From the NCBI GenBank assembly GCA_963845675.1, contig CAWJSX010000001.1, forward strand, positions 372,001 through 436,000: 64,000 bases of DNA, read 5' to 3'. The translations under genes were made by a program, and so were the position numbers. Shown here one piece after another: positions 17,996 to 26,675 of this stretch (position 1 is its first letter; each line of letters opens with the position of its first letter). Below the pieces are notes generated by a model. That model was not told the DNA's origin. It saw only the letters and a program-made list of their open reading frames with translations, and ran no database searches. This DNA comes from CAWJMD01 sp963845675 (GTDB lineage: Bacteria; Actinomycetota; Actinomycetes; Actinomycetales; CAWJMD01).

Positions 17996-18776
17996 TCAGC
18001 CCGCGGCAGCGAGCACGAGAAACGTTGCGGCGAGCCCGATCTCGACGGCGGCGCCCATCACGTCGCCGGTGACCCCGCCGAGGCGCCGCACGCACCGGCG
18101 GACGAGCACGCCGGTGGTCAGCGCACCTGCGGCCATGGCGACGGCGTCCTGTCCACCAGGGCCAACCGGTCGCGACGAGCGCGGCGGTCGACGAGCCCGG
18201 TCCAGACCACGAGCGCCGCACCGGCAGCGGCGGGCGCCACCGACCCGGCGACGGTCGGCTCCGAGGCCGTCCGGTCGGGCGGCGGCACTCCGCGCACGCA
18301 GGCGAGCGGCCAGCAGCGCCCGGGAGAGGGTCACGGCGACCACCAGCAGCCGTCGCCGTCCGCCAGGAGGCCGCGACCAGCGAGGCCAGGCACGCGACCT
18401 GGACCAGCAGGGTGAGGACCAGGGTCACGACCCGCCGGGGGCCGACGTCGCCGCGCCGCATCACGGTGAGCGCGCGGCCGCCGTCGTGGCTCGCACCGAG
18501 GCCGTCCGCGGTGTCGGCCAGACCGTCGAGGTGCAGACCACGTGATCCCAGGGCCAGCGAGGCGATGCCGAGGGTCGCGGCTGCGAGGGCCGGGACACCG
18601 ACCGCGACCGTCGCCACCACGACCGCAGCGGCCAGGCCACCCAGGGGCAGCGCCGCACCGGGCGCGAGCAGCATCGCGGTGCCCGCCACCGAGCGGTCCA
18701 GCCTGGTGGGCGGGCGGGTCGGCACGACCGTCAGCGTGCCGAGGGCCAACCTCCACCCCTCGCCGACTGGTCGCAT
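17996..18776 (-). CDS. cobS: Adenosylcobinamide-GDP ribazoletransferase CobS (several frameshifts)
   Basis: About 260 residues of the membrane-bound enzyme that joins alpha-ribazole (or its phosphate) to adenosylcobinamide-GDP, the last step of cobalamin assembly. Recognisable parts: an N-terminal RLALGTLTVVPT, the metal-binding signature GLHLDGLADTADGLGASHDG, RPDGLGA, and a C-terminal RRLGGVTGDVMGAAVE. About three frame changes occur (near 18345, 18260 and 18150). The ATG at 18776 lies inside the left arm of a long inverted repeat, and no good Shine-Dalgarno is visible because of it. It follows cobU on the same strand and is the last gene of the riboswitch-led B12 operon. Confidence 0.82.
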
Positions 18777-18828
18777 CTGGCGAGACACGCCCGCGTGTCT
18801 CCGCCAGATGCGACCAGTCGGCGAGGGG
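18756..18828. repeat. Long near-perfect inverted repeat between cobU and cobS
   Basis: Two arms of 35-36 bases (cccctcgccgactggtcgca... against ...tgcgaccagtcggcgagggg) are separated by only 2 bases (cc) and differ by one inserted G. The hairpin lies in the 97-base gap between cobU and cobS and includes the cobS start codon in its left arm. It has no T-run, so a simple terminator is not the best explanation. It could be a mobile palindromic element, an RNA processing site, or a device that limits cobS translation. Confidence 0.85.
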
Positions 18829-18873
18829 GGTGGGGGTGGCATGGACGCCACGACCCTGACGACCCTGACGACG

Positions 18874-20212
18874 TCACAGGCGCTGCACCCGCCCGGCCAC
18901 GAGGAGCAGGACGTCGTCCGCGTCGGCGGCCAGGCGCGCGTTGACCGTGCCGAGCGCGTCCCGGAAGACGCGACCCGCCGACGGTCGGCGGGTGGACGCC
19001 CGAGCCGACCTCGTTGGTCACGGCGATGACGGGCACGGCGGCATGACGGAACGCTGCGGACAGGTCGTCGACGGCCCGGTCCACGCGTTCCTGCCAGCCG
19101 TCGTGCCCGTCCCAGGCGCCGCAGTCGTCCAGGACGCGGGTGAGCCACGTGCCGACGCAGTCGAGCAGCACGGCGTGCTCGGCCGAGCGCAGCACGCCTG
19201 GGACGTCGGCCGACTCGACGGTCGTCCAGTGCGCCGGGCGGCGGGCACGGTGGGTCGCCACACGGGCGGCCCAGTCGGGGTCGTCGCCATCCGGCGGGTA
19301 CCCGGGCGCCACGTAGGTGACCCGGCGGTAGGCGGCGGCCAGGGCCTCGGCGTGCTGCGACTTGCCCGAACGGGCGCCGCCGGTGACGAGGACCCTGCGC
19401 TGGTCGGGGGCGCCGGCGACCAGCCGGGTGCCGTCGGCGACCGCGCGGGCACCCAGGCCGGCCAGCGCCCGGGTCAGCTCGGGCTCGGGCGGGTTGTGGT
19501 GAGACAGGTGCACCGCGACCACGTCGGTCCCGTCGTCGACGGCGCCGACGTCGCGGAGCCTGTCGACCTGCTGCCCGAAGCTCGCGAGGTCCAGGTGGTC
19601 GGGCGCGACCACTCCGGAGGGCGCCGATCGCAGCCCGAACGTCTCCTCGAGCAGGACGATGTCGAAGTCGGCTGCGGCACAGGCGTCGAGCGTGGACGAC
19701 GGCAGGGGGCCCGTGTCCGTCGCGTACAGCAGGCGTGACCCGTCCGGCGCGGTGACGTCGTACAGCACCGACCCGGGCTCGTGCTGCGCCCCCAGCACCC
19801 GCACGCGGTACCCGTCGGCGTCGACCTCGTCACCGGCGACGACCGGGTGCCATTGGACGGGGTCGTCGGGTCCCACCCACTGCCGCCAGCGCTGCAGCGC
19901 GTCGTCCGGTCCGTGCACGTGCAACGGCTCGGCGCGACGCGCCCACGCGCGGCTGAGCAGGACCATCGGCGAGCTGTGGTCCGGGTGGTCGTGCGTCAGG
20001 AACAGGTGGCGGACGGACGTCAGGTCGGCGCCGACCCGCTGCGCCTGAGAGGCCGTGTGCGGGCCGCAGTCGAGCAGGAGGACGTCGTCCACGAGGGCGG
20101 AGGTCGTCACCCGTAGCGCCCCGGTGCGCCGCGCCCACGTGCACGACGCGCACTCGCAGAAGGCGTTCGGCCACCCGTCCGCCGAGCCGGTGCCGAGCAG
20201 GAGGACGTCCAT
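18874..20212 (-). CDS. cobU: Metallo-beta-lactamase-fold / CobU fusion (one frameshift)
   Basis: About 446 residues. Residues 1 to about 260 are a metallo-beta-lactamase fold: GTGSADGWPNAFCECASCTWA resembles the PhnP-type start with its cysteines, followed by the metal motif LTHDHPDH, ATDTG, and VHLSHHNPPEPE near its end. The rest is CobU (adenosylcobinamide kinase / adenosylcobinamide-phosphate guanylyltransferase), with P-loop VTGGARSGKSQHAE, LLDCVGTWLTRVL and TNEVGSGVHPPT. One extra base near 18973 breaks the frame; beyond it FRDALGTVNARLAADADDVL continues the family to the stop. The ATG overlaps the stop of the ECF S gene (TGATG). The lactamase half may be a phosphodiesterase acting in nucleotide-loop salvage. 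Confidence 0.85.
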
Positions 20213-21084
20213 CAACGACCACCGCGAGGCGCGTCGCCGGCAGCGTCCGTGCCGGTGAACGTCGCCGACGCGTCGAAGCTCGCCCGCCGCAGGGCCCGCC
20301 GCAGGGTCGCCAGGACGGGCCCGGCACCGACGAGGCACAGCACCGCCGTCAGCAGCCCACGCGGCAGGTCCCACCCCAGGGACGTCGCGAGGTAGAACGC
20401 GAGGTACCGGCGGGCGTTGTCGACCACGGCGTCCCCGGCGACGAAGTACAGGCCGTCGGGTCCCGCGGCGCCACCCGCCGCGAGGAACGGCCAGAACCAC
20501 AGGTTCATCACGGCACCGAACGCCAGTCCCGCCACCAGGCCGTAGCCGGCCAGCAGCCAGCGCTCGGCCCAGCCCGAGGCGTGAGGCAGGCACGCGGCAC
20601 CGAGGGCGACCCACCCGGCGGCGAACATCTGGAAGGGCACCCACGGTCCGATCCCGCCGGTGAGGAACCCGCCGACCAGCACGGCGAGGGCCCCGAGCAG
20701 GAAGCCCATCCCGCGGCCGAGCACGCGTCCGGCGATGACCAGCAGGAAGAACATGGGTTCCAGGCCGGCGGTCCCGGCGCCGAGCACGCGCAGCGCGCCC
20801 CCCGCCGCGGCCAGCACCCCCAGGACCGCGACGGTCTTGGCGTCGAGCCCGCCGGACGCGATCTGGGCGACCACGATCGCCGCCATCAGGGCCATCAGGA
20901 GCACGAACAACCAGGGCGCGTCGCGGGAGTGCCGCTCGCCGACCTCGGCGGACACGGCGAACGGCCACAGGAACGAGAACGCCCCCACCGCGGTGGTGAG
21001 CGCGAGGGTCGCGGCCGGGGCCAGGCCAAGGGGCAGGACCGCGACGACGGAGCGCCGCGCCGTCGGTTCGGTCACCGCGGTCAC
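20212..21084 (-). CDS. ECF transporter S component, probable cobalamin or cobinamide binder
   Basis: A 290-residue integral membrane protein with about six to eight hydrophobic helices. Segments such as GLEPMFFLLVIAGRVLGRG, FLTGGIGPWVPFQMFAAGW, FGAVMNLWFWPF and RRYLAFYLATSLGWDLPRG match substrate-specific components of energy-coupling factor transporters of the CbrT/queuosine-like class. It is encoded between the ECF ATPases and CobU, downstream of a cobalamin riboswitch, so B12 or a precursor is the likely substrate; this is inference from context. The GTG start overlaps the ATPase stop by 4 bases (GTGA), and the stop overlaps the CobU start by one base. Confidence 0.82.
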   Translation of the reverse strand: MTAVTEPTARRSVVAVLPLGLAPAATLALTTAVGAFSFLWPFAVSAEVGERHSRDAPWLFVLLMALMAAIVVAQIASGGLDAKTVAVLGVLAAAGGALRVLGAGTAGLEPMFFLLVIAGRVLGRGMGFLLGALAVLVGGFLTGGIGPWVPFQMFAAGWVALGAACLPHASGWAERWLLAGYGLVAGLAFGAVMNLWFWPFLAAGGAAGPDGLYFVAGDAVVDNARRYLAFYLATSLGWDLPRGLLTAVLCLVGAGPVLATLRRALRRASFDASATFTGTDAAGDAPRGGR

Positions 21085-22738
21085 GACGCCGGCTCCAGGG
21101 CCGCGGCGACGTCGCCGACCGTCAGCCACGGCAGGGGGTTCAGCACCTTGGCCACCTGCGGGGCGAAGGCCGGCGACCCGGCCAGGACCGCGGGAGCCGG
21201 TCCGTCCGAGACGATCTCGCCCTCGGCCATCACCATCACGCGATCGGCGACCTCGGCGGCCAGCTCGACGTCGTGGGTCGCGAGCAGCACCCCGTGGCCC
21301 TGGCTGGCGAGCTCCCGCAGCAGCACGACGAGCCGCTCCTTCGCGTGGTAGTCGAGTCCTCGTGTCGGCTCGTCCAGCAGCAGCAGGGACGGTGACCCGG
21401 TCAGCACGACCGCCAGCGCCAGTCCGAGGCGCTGCCCCTCGGACAGGTCGCGCGGGTGCGCGCCGGCGGGCAGGCCGCCCCCGGACGGGACGAGGCGGTC
21501 CAGGACCGACCGGCACGTGCCGGGCGCGGCGCCGAAGTCACGGTCCGCCCCGGCGCACTCACGGTCCACGGTGTCCGCGTAGAGCAGCAGCCCCGGGTCC
21601 TGTGGCACGAGACCGACCCGCTCACGAGCTCGCGCGGGGCGGTCCCGCCCGGGTCGACGCCCTGCTGGCCGGCACCGACCTGCAGCGAGCCGTCGCGGCG
21701 GACGAGCTGACCTGCCAGTGCGCCGAGCAGCGTGGACTTGCCGGCCCCGTTGCGCCCCATCAGGGCCACGACCTCGCCCGCCGCGACCGTCGCGTCGACA
21801 CCGCGGAGCACGGGGAGCCCGGCTCGGTGCACCTGGAGTCCCCGCGCACGGCCGACGGCCACCGGCAGCTGTGCCTCCGGTGAAGCGTCGGCGAGCGGCA
21901 CGCGTGACCGCCTGGCGGGCGTGGAGGAGAGGCGCGCGATCAGCGGGCGGGCCATCCGCCGTGCGTCCCGGACGGACAGCGGCAGCGGCGACCACCCGGC
22001 GAGCAGGCCGAGCGACACGACGGGTGGGACGACGGGTGACGTGCCGACCTGGTCCGCGACCGGTCCGTGGGCGACGGTGCCCCCGTCCACGACCACGAGC
22101 CGGTCGGCGTACTGGACGACGCGCTCGAGCCTGTGCTCGGCCATCAGCACGGTGAGACCCAGGTCGTGCACGAGGCGCGTGAGCGCGGCGAGCACCTCCT
22201 CCGCGGCAACGGGGTCGAGAGCGGACGTCGGCTCGTCGAGCACGAGGATGCGGGGCTGGGCGGCGAGCACGCCTCCGATGGCGACGCGCTGCTGCTGCCC
22301 ACCCGACAGCGTGGTGAGCGTGCGGTGCCGGACGTCGGCCAGCCCCAGCAGGTCGAGCGTCTCCTCGACCCGACGGCGCATCACCGCGCCGGTGAGCCCG
22401 AGCGACTCCATCCCGTAGGCGATCTCCTCCTCGACGGTGTCGGTCACGAAGGACGCCACCGGGTCCTGCCCCACGACCCCGACCACGTCGGCGAGGTCGC
22501 GCGGGCGGTGGGTCCGGGTGTCGCGGCCCTCGACGAGGACGCGCCCCGAGAGGGTGCCGCCGGTGAAGTGCGGGACGAGGCCGTTGACGCAGCCGAGCAG
22601 GGTCGTCTTCCCGCTGCCGGTCGGGCCGACGACCAGGGCGAGCTCGCCCTCCTCGACCTGGAGGTTCACGTCCGAGAGCACCTGCTGCAGACCGCCGTCC
22701 GCCTCGTAGGCGACGGCGACGTCCTCGAAGCGGATCAT
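21081..22738 (-). CDS. Fused tandem ECF transporter ATPases EcfA1-EcfA2 (one frameshift)
   Basis: About 552 residues carrying two ABC ATPase domains in one chain. Domain 1: Walker A GPTGSGKTT, Q-loop VVGQDPVASFVTDTV, signature LSGGQQQRVAIGG, Walker B ILVLDEPTSALD, switch AEHRLERV. Domain 2: Walker A GRNGAGKST, Q-loop VPQDPGLLLYADTV, a variant signature DLSEGQRLGLALAVVL, Walker B LLLLDEPTRGLD, switch THDVELA. A frame change near 21630 falls at the start of the second Q-loop region and is probably a sequencing error. It overlaps the T-component gene by 4 bases upstream and the S-component gene by 4 bases downstream. It powers the B12 importer. Confidence 0.9.
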
Positions 22739-23903
22739 GCGGCCACCTGCTCGGTCGGAGGGTCGGCGGGATCGGGGGCGCGTGCGTCGCGGCGGGCCGC
22801 GGCCTGCCGTGCGGCCCGCACCGGGGGGACGGGTGCGACAGCGGCGGCCAGGAGCGCTGCGAGGGTGGTGGCCGCCGCCACGAGCGGGACCGCGGGAAGC
22901 CGTGCCGGGACGGTCGACGGGGTGAGCGCCGCGGGTCCGTGGCGGCGACGGCGAAGACGCCGACCAGCGCCACGAGCCCGGTCAGCACGACGGCCGACTC
23001 GGGCAGCGCCCACGGGTCCGGGCGGTACCGCGACCGGTGCTCGCGACGGGCGCCGACGAAGAGGGCGGTGGTGGCCAGCGCCAGGCCGAGGCCGATCAGC
23101 GGGAAGCCGAGCAGCGGTGGGGCGCTGCTGTCCAGCACACCGTAGAGCCCGGTCACGACCCCGCCGACCCCCACGAGGGTCAGCGCGGCCGCAGCGCGGC
23201 GACCGGCGGTGGTGCGGTGCACGGAGCGGCCGTAGCCGCGCGACTCCATCGAGGCGGCGAGCCGGAGCGAGCGCTCGAGCGCCCCCTCCAGCACCGGCAC
23301 CATCAGGCGGGCCAGCTCGCGGGGGGTGCGTCCGGCGTGCCCGCGCAGGCGGCGGGCCGTCCGCACGCGGCGGGCGTCGTCCACCAGCTGGGGTGCGTAG
23401 GTGAGGGCGACAACGACCGCGGTGCCGACCTCGTAGAGCGTCGCCGGCACGTGCCGCAGCAGCCTGCGCGGGGAGGCCAGTGCGTTCGCGGCGCCGACGC
23501 AGGCCAGGACGGCGGCCAGGCGCAGGCCCTCGTAGGTGGCGGCCAGCAGCTCCTCGAGGGTGACCGGGCCGCCGAGGCGCAGCGGTCCGAACCAGTCCGG
23601 CAGCGGCACCTCGGGCAGCCGGAGGACGACCACCCGCCCCGGCACGCCGCCACCGAGGAGCACCTGCGCGACCACGTGCAGCAGGATCGCGACGAGCCCG
23701 AGCAGGAGGAAGGCGGCGTAGGGGGAGGGGGCGCCGAGCTCGCGCCGGCTGACGACGACGAACCCGACGACGACCACGACCAGCGCGAGCAGGAAGGGGT
23801 TCGTCGTGCGGCTCGCCACCGCCGCGAGGCAGCCGGCCCACACCCACCACGCCAGCGGGTGCAGCAGGCGTGGCAGGTGCGGGCGGTCGCTCGGCCGGAG
23901 CAT
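22735..23903 (-). CDS. ECF transporter T component EcfT (one frameshift)
   Basis: About 389 residues. Membrane helices at the N-terminus (LAWWVWAGCLAAVASR and the following valine-rich segment) are followed by the cytoplasmic coupling helices that contact the ATPases: LVPVLEGALERSLRLAASMESRGYGR carries the typical ESRG motif, with ARRVRTARRLRG just before. C-terminal helices follow. The frame shifts near 22938, after which ALTPSTVPARLPAVPLVA continues into a last helix and a Pro/Ala-rich tail, longer than in most EcfT. It sits 17 bases after the SCO2322-like gene and overlaps the ATPase gene by 4 bases. It couples ATP hydrolysis to movement of the S component. Confidence 0.85.
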
Positions 23904-23920
23904 GGGCGGGGAGCCTGCCG

Positions 23921-24694
23921 TCAGTTCTCGTGCCGCTGCTGGCGGGCGCGCAGAGCCACGACGGCCCCGAGGGCGGCGACGAGGGCCAGGGCCACCAGCG
24001 CCCAGACCCAGGCGGGCACGCTCTCCGAGAGCCCTGTCGCGGGGTCGGTGCCCTCGTCGGACGAGGAGTCGGCCCCCTCGGTGCCCTGCGCCGACCCGGT
24101 CGGCGTCGAGTCCCCGACGGTCAGGATGATCGGCTCGTCGGCGGCGGCCATCACGTCGGTGACGTCCGCGTCGGCCACGGCGTCGCCGCAGCCGGTGGTG
24201 GGGAAGCCGTCGATCGCGCACACCAGACCGCCCTCGACGCGCAGCTCGGCGACCTCGGCCAGCACGGCGTCGCCGGTCGCGGCGGCGTCGACCACCGCGC
24301 ACTCGCCGCGCGGCTCGGGCGTGCTGTCGTCCGGGGCCGCGTCCACGTCACGCCCGAAGTCGAGCACGATGCCGACGCGCTTGCTGCCGTCCTCCACCGG
24401 GGTGTCGCCGCACAGGTCGGCGAACGTGGGCAGGGCACGGGGCGGACGGGAGTCGGTCGCTCCGGCGACGGCGAAGCGGTAGCCCTCGACGGCGCCGTCC
24501 TCGGGCGTGGCGCCGTCGGGGCCGGTCTCCGCGAAGCCCCAGGCTCCGTCGGTCAGGTGGTAGTAGCCCCAGTAGCGGTAGGCCTCGGCGGACGCGGGCC
24601 CCGCGGTGAGCGCGAGACCCACGGTGCTGGCGAGGACGGCGAGCACCAGCGTCGCAGCGGTGCGCACGGGGCGGGACGAACGGGTGACGAACAC
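23921..24694 (-). CDS. SCO2322 family secreted, membrane-anchored protein
   Basis: A 257-residue protein with a signal peptide (basic RSSRPVR, a hydrophobic core, cleavage after GPASA), a mature domain beginning EAYRYWGYYHLTDGAWGFAE, a Ser/Glu/Asp linker, and a C-terminal helix followed by RARQQRHEN. Four cysteines (LCGD, GECA, LVCA, TGCG) could form two disulfides outside the cell. The family has no established biochemical role. Here it is the first gene after a cobalamin riboswitch and immediately precedes an ECF importer, so it may capture a corrinoid at the surface. The GTG start has GAGGAGG 10 bases upstream, inside a possible anti-Shine-Dalgarno hairpin. Confidence 0.82.
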   Translation of the reverse strand: MFVTRSSRPVRTAATLVLAVLASTVGLALTAGPASAEAYRYWGYYHLTDGAWGFAETGPDGATPEDGAVEGYRFAVAGATDSRPPRALPTFADLCGDTPVEDGSKRVGIVLDFGRDVDAAPDDSTPEPRGECAVVDAAATGDAVLAEVAELRVEGGLVCAIDGFPTTGCGDAVADADVTDVMAAADEPIILTVGDSTPTGSAQGTEGADSSSDEGTDPATGLSESVPAWVWALVALALVAALGAVVALRARQQRHEN

Positions 24695-24703
24695 GGGGAT
24701 GAA

Positions 24704-24725
24704 CCTCCTCGCGGGGGGCGGGAGG
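24704..24725 (-). promoter_or_regulatory. Hairpin that can hide the ribosome binding site
   Basis: On the transcript, CCTCC (24725-24721) can pair with GGAGG (24708-24704), the Shine-Dalgarno of the SCO2322-like gene, across a 12-base C/G-rich loop. It sits between the cobalamin riboswitch core and the GTG. This suggests translational control of the operon. The stem is short, so the pairing is a proposal. Confidence 0.4.
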
Positions 24726-24794
24726 TACGGGGCACGAAGGCACCGCGACACACCCGGCTCCTGACCGCAGACCACGACGGATGAGATGGAGCCG

Positions 24795-24935
24795 ACCCCC
24801 TCGGGCCGGTGCTCCGGCTCGTCACCGCGCCGTCCCGTGAGGGGCGTGCACGGAGACCTACGGTTGCGGGTCAGCGCCGGACTTCGACCGGCTTTCCCCA
24901 CCCGTGGGTGTCAGTAGGACGCACGCTCCCACGCG
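24795..24935 (-). promoter_or_regulatory. Cobalamin (AdoCbl) riboswitch
   Basis: Read on the minus strand, this leader has the conserved core of the cobalamin riboswitch: GGGGAAAGCCGGT, then AAGTCCGGCGCTGACCCGC and CAACCGTAGG. About 60 bases later comes the B12 box AGCCGGAGCACCGGCC (24819-24804), close to the consensus and to actinobacterial variants. The order and spacing match the family. It lies 110 bases upstream of the GTG of the SCO2322-like gene and so controls the entire ECF-cobU-cobS operon, presumably shutting it off when adenosylcobalamin is abundant. Outer boundaries are approximate because the closing P1 stem was not fixed. Confidence 0.88.
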
Positions 24936-25019
24936 GCCGGGGGGCTGTCAAAGCCCGGCCGGTGCGGCGCCTGCGTCGCCGCCCCCGGAGCGAGGGTCAG
25001 GGACGAGCAGTCCGGTCGT

Positions 25020-25025
25020 TACGAT
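25020..25025 (+). promoter_or_regulatory. -10 element of leaderless hisF promoter
   Basis: TACGAT ends 6 bases before the ATG at 25032, with no Shine-Dalgarno between. Confidence 0.55.
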
Positions 25026-25031
25026 CGCCGC

Positions 25032-25802
25032 ATGAGCCTCGCCGTCCGGGTGATCCCGTGCCTCGACGTCGACGCGGGCCGGGTCGTCAAGGGCGTCAAC
25101 TTCGAGAACCTCCGGGACGCAGGCGATCCCGTCGAGCTCGCCGCCAGGTACGACGCCGAGGGCGCCGACGAGCTCACCTTCCTCGACGTGACCGCATCGG
25201 CCGACAGCCGTGACACGACCTACGACATCGTCGCCCGCACCGCCGAGCAGGTGTTCATCCCGCTGACGGTCGGGGGTGGGGTCAGGACGGTCGCGGACGT
25301 TGACCGCCTGCTCCGCGCCGGTGCGGACAAGGTCGGCGTCAACACCGCAGCCGTCGCGCGCCCCGAGCTGGTCGCGGAGATCGCGGACCGGTTCGGCGCC
25401 CAGGTGCTGGTCGTGTCGCTCGACGCGCGCCGCACCACCGGGGACACGTCCACCGACTCGGGTTTCGAGGTGACGACCCACGGTGGCCGCCGCGGTACCG
25501 GCATCGACGCCGTCGAGTGGGCCGCGCGCGTGGCCGGGCTGGGCGCGGGCGAGATCCTGCTCAACTCGATGGACGCGGACGGCATGAGGACCGGCTTCGA
25601 CGTCGACCTGATCCGGGCGGTGCGCGCCGACGTGACGATCCCGGTCGTCGCCAGCGGGGGTGCGGGGGCCGTCGAGCACTTCGCGCCCGCGGTGGACGCC
25701 GGCGCCGACGCGGTGCTGGCCGCGAGCGTCTTCCACTTCCGCCAGCTGACGGTCGGGGACGTCAAGGACGCGCTCCGCGCGAGCGGTCACCCCGTCCGCT
25801 GA
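25032..25802 (+). CDS. hisF: Imidazole glycerol phosphate synthase subunit HisF
   Basis: A 256-residue (beta/alpha)8 cyclase subunit that makes imidazole glycerol phosphate and AICAR from PRFAR and ammonia delivered by HisH. The catalytic acid Asp11 is in VIPCLDVDAGRVVKG and Asp130 in VSLDARR. The phosphate-binding glycines are in PLTVGGGVRT and VASGGAGAVEHF. The length is normal and the frame intact. The start is of the leaderless type. HisH is not in the window; hisI lies 5 kb downstream. An insertion of about six residues (TTGDTSTDS) follows DARR, which is common in actinobacterial HisF. Confidence 0.96.
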   Translation: MSLAVRVIPCLDVDAGRVVKGVNFENLRDAGDPVELAARYDAEGADELTFLDVTASADSRDTTYDIVARTAEQVFIPLTVGGGVRTVADVDRLLRAGADKVGVNTAAVARPELVAEIADRFGAQVLVVSLDARRTTGDTSTDSGFEVTTHGGRRGTGIDAVEWAARVAGLGAGEILLNSMDADGMRTGFDVDLIRAVRADVTIPVVASGGAGAVEHFAPAVDAGADAVLAASVFHFRQLTVGDVKDALRASGHPVR

Positions 25803-25830
25803 GCGCGCTCCTCCGCTCCCGGGTGCTCGT

Positions 25831-25888
25831 CCTCTGAGTGCAGATGGCTCGCACGCGGACCCCTGGAGGGACCGTTCACACTCAGAGG
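25831..25888. repeat. Inverted repeat between convergent genes
   Basis: Ten-base arms cctctgagtg (25831-25840) and cactcagagg (25879-25888) are perfectly complementary across a 38-base loop. The element lies at the convergent 3' ends of hisF and the TIGR03085 gene and includes the stop codon of the latter. It could act as a bidirectional terminator, although it lacks U-runs and has a large loop. Confidence 0.5.
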
Positions 25889-26565
25889 TCGGACGGGGCG
25901 AGCCAGCCCTGGAACGCCTCGAGCGCGTCGTCCGGGCCGCCGACCTCGACCAGTGCGTGGTCGCGCCGGCCCATCACGTACAGCAGGAGCTCGGACGAGG
26001 GACCGGTGAGCGTGACCGCCGGCGTCCCGCGGCGGACCTTCGACCGCCGACCGTCCGGGACCACGAGCACGACACCCACCGGGCAGCGGCGCAGCGCGCG
26101 ACGCGAGAGCCCCAGGGCGACGCTCCACAGCGCTCGTCGGTGCCGGGGGTCGAGCTCGCGGGGTGACCAGTCCGGCTGCGCACGCCGGACGTCCTCGAGG
26201 TGCACGAACATCTCCGAGGTGTTCAGCAGCGGCGTCGGCGCCCGGCAGCGCGAAGGCGCTCAGTGCGGGCGGGCCGTCGCGCAGGTCGGTGCACGACGTC
26301 CTCGTACGGACGCCTGGATCGCCTCGTCCATCAGGCGGTCGGTGTGGGCGCTCAGCAGCGGCAGGTCCGGCGAGGTCATGCCCGGCGTGGCGTCAGGGCG
26401 CGACTCGCGCAGGACCACGTGGGCGGCGAGGTGCCGGGTCGTCCAGCCCTCGCACAGGGTCGGCGCGTCAGGTCCGGCCGCCTCGAGCTCGGCAGCGAGG
26501 GCGGCGCGGTCGGGGCCGCCGGCGTCGTGCGGGGAGCGATGGACGTCGCTGCTGTGCGGACTCAT
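25882..26565 (-). CDS. TIGR03085 family protein (two compensating frameshifts)
   Basis: About 227 residues of the DinB/maleylpyruvate-isomerase-like fold. The metal-site half shows APTLCEGWTTRHLAAHVVLRE, typical of this superfamily (Cys-Glu-Gly-Trp, then HLAAHV). The second half begins MFVHLEDVRRAQPDW and ends LEAFQGWLAPSDL. Frame changes near 26290 and 26235 cancel, so the total length stays a multiple of three. TIGR03085 is an actinobacterial family of unknown reaction; the fold suggests a thiol-dependent enzyme using mycothiol, which is inference. It is divergent from the ABC exporter and convergent with hisF. Confidence 0.8.
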
Positions 26566-26675
26566 GCCGTCGAGTCTGCCTCCGCACCTCGGCGGCGGCT
26601 AATCGGTGCGGTGCCTGACGGTCCGTGTGAGAAGGCTACGAAGACATCCCATCACTTGTTCCAGGAGGCTCGCCC

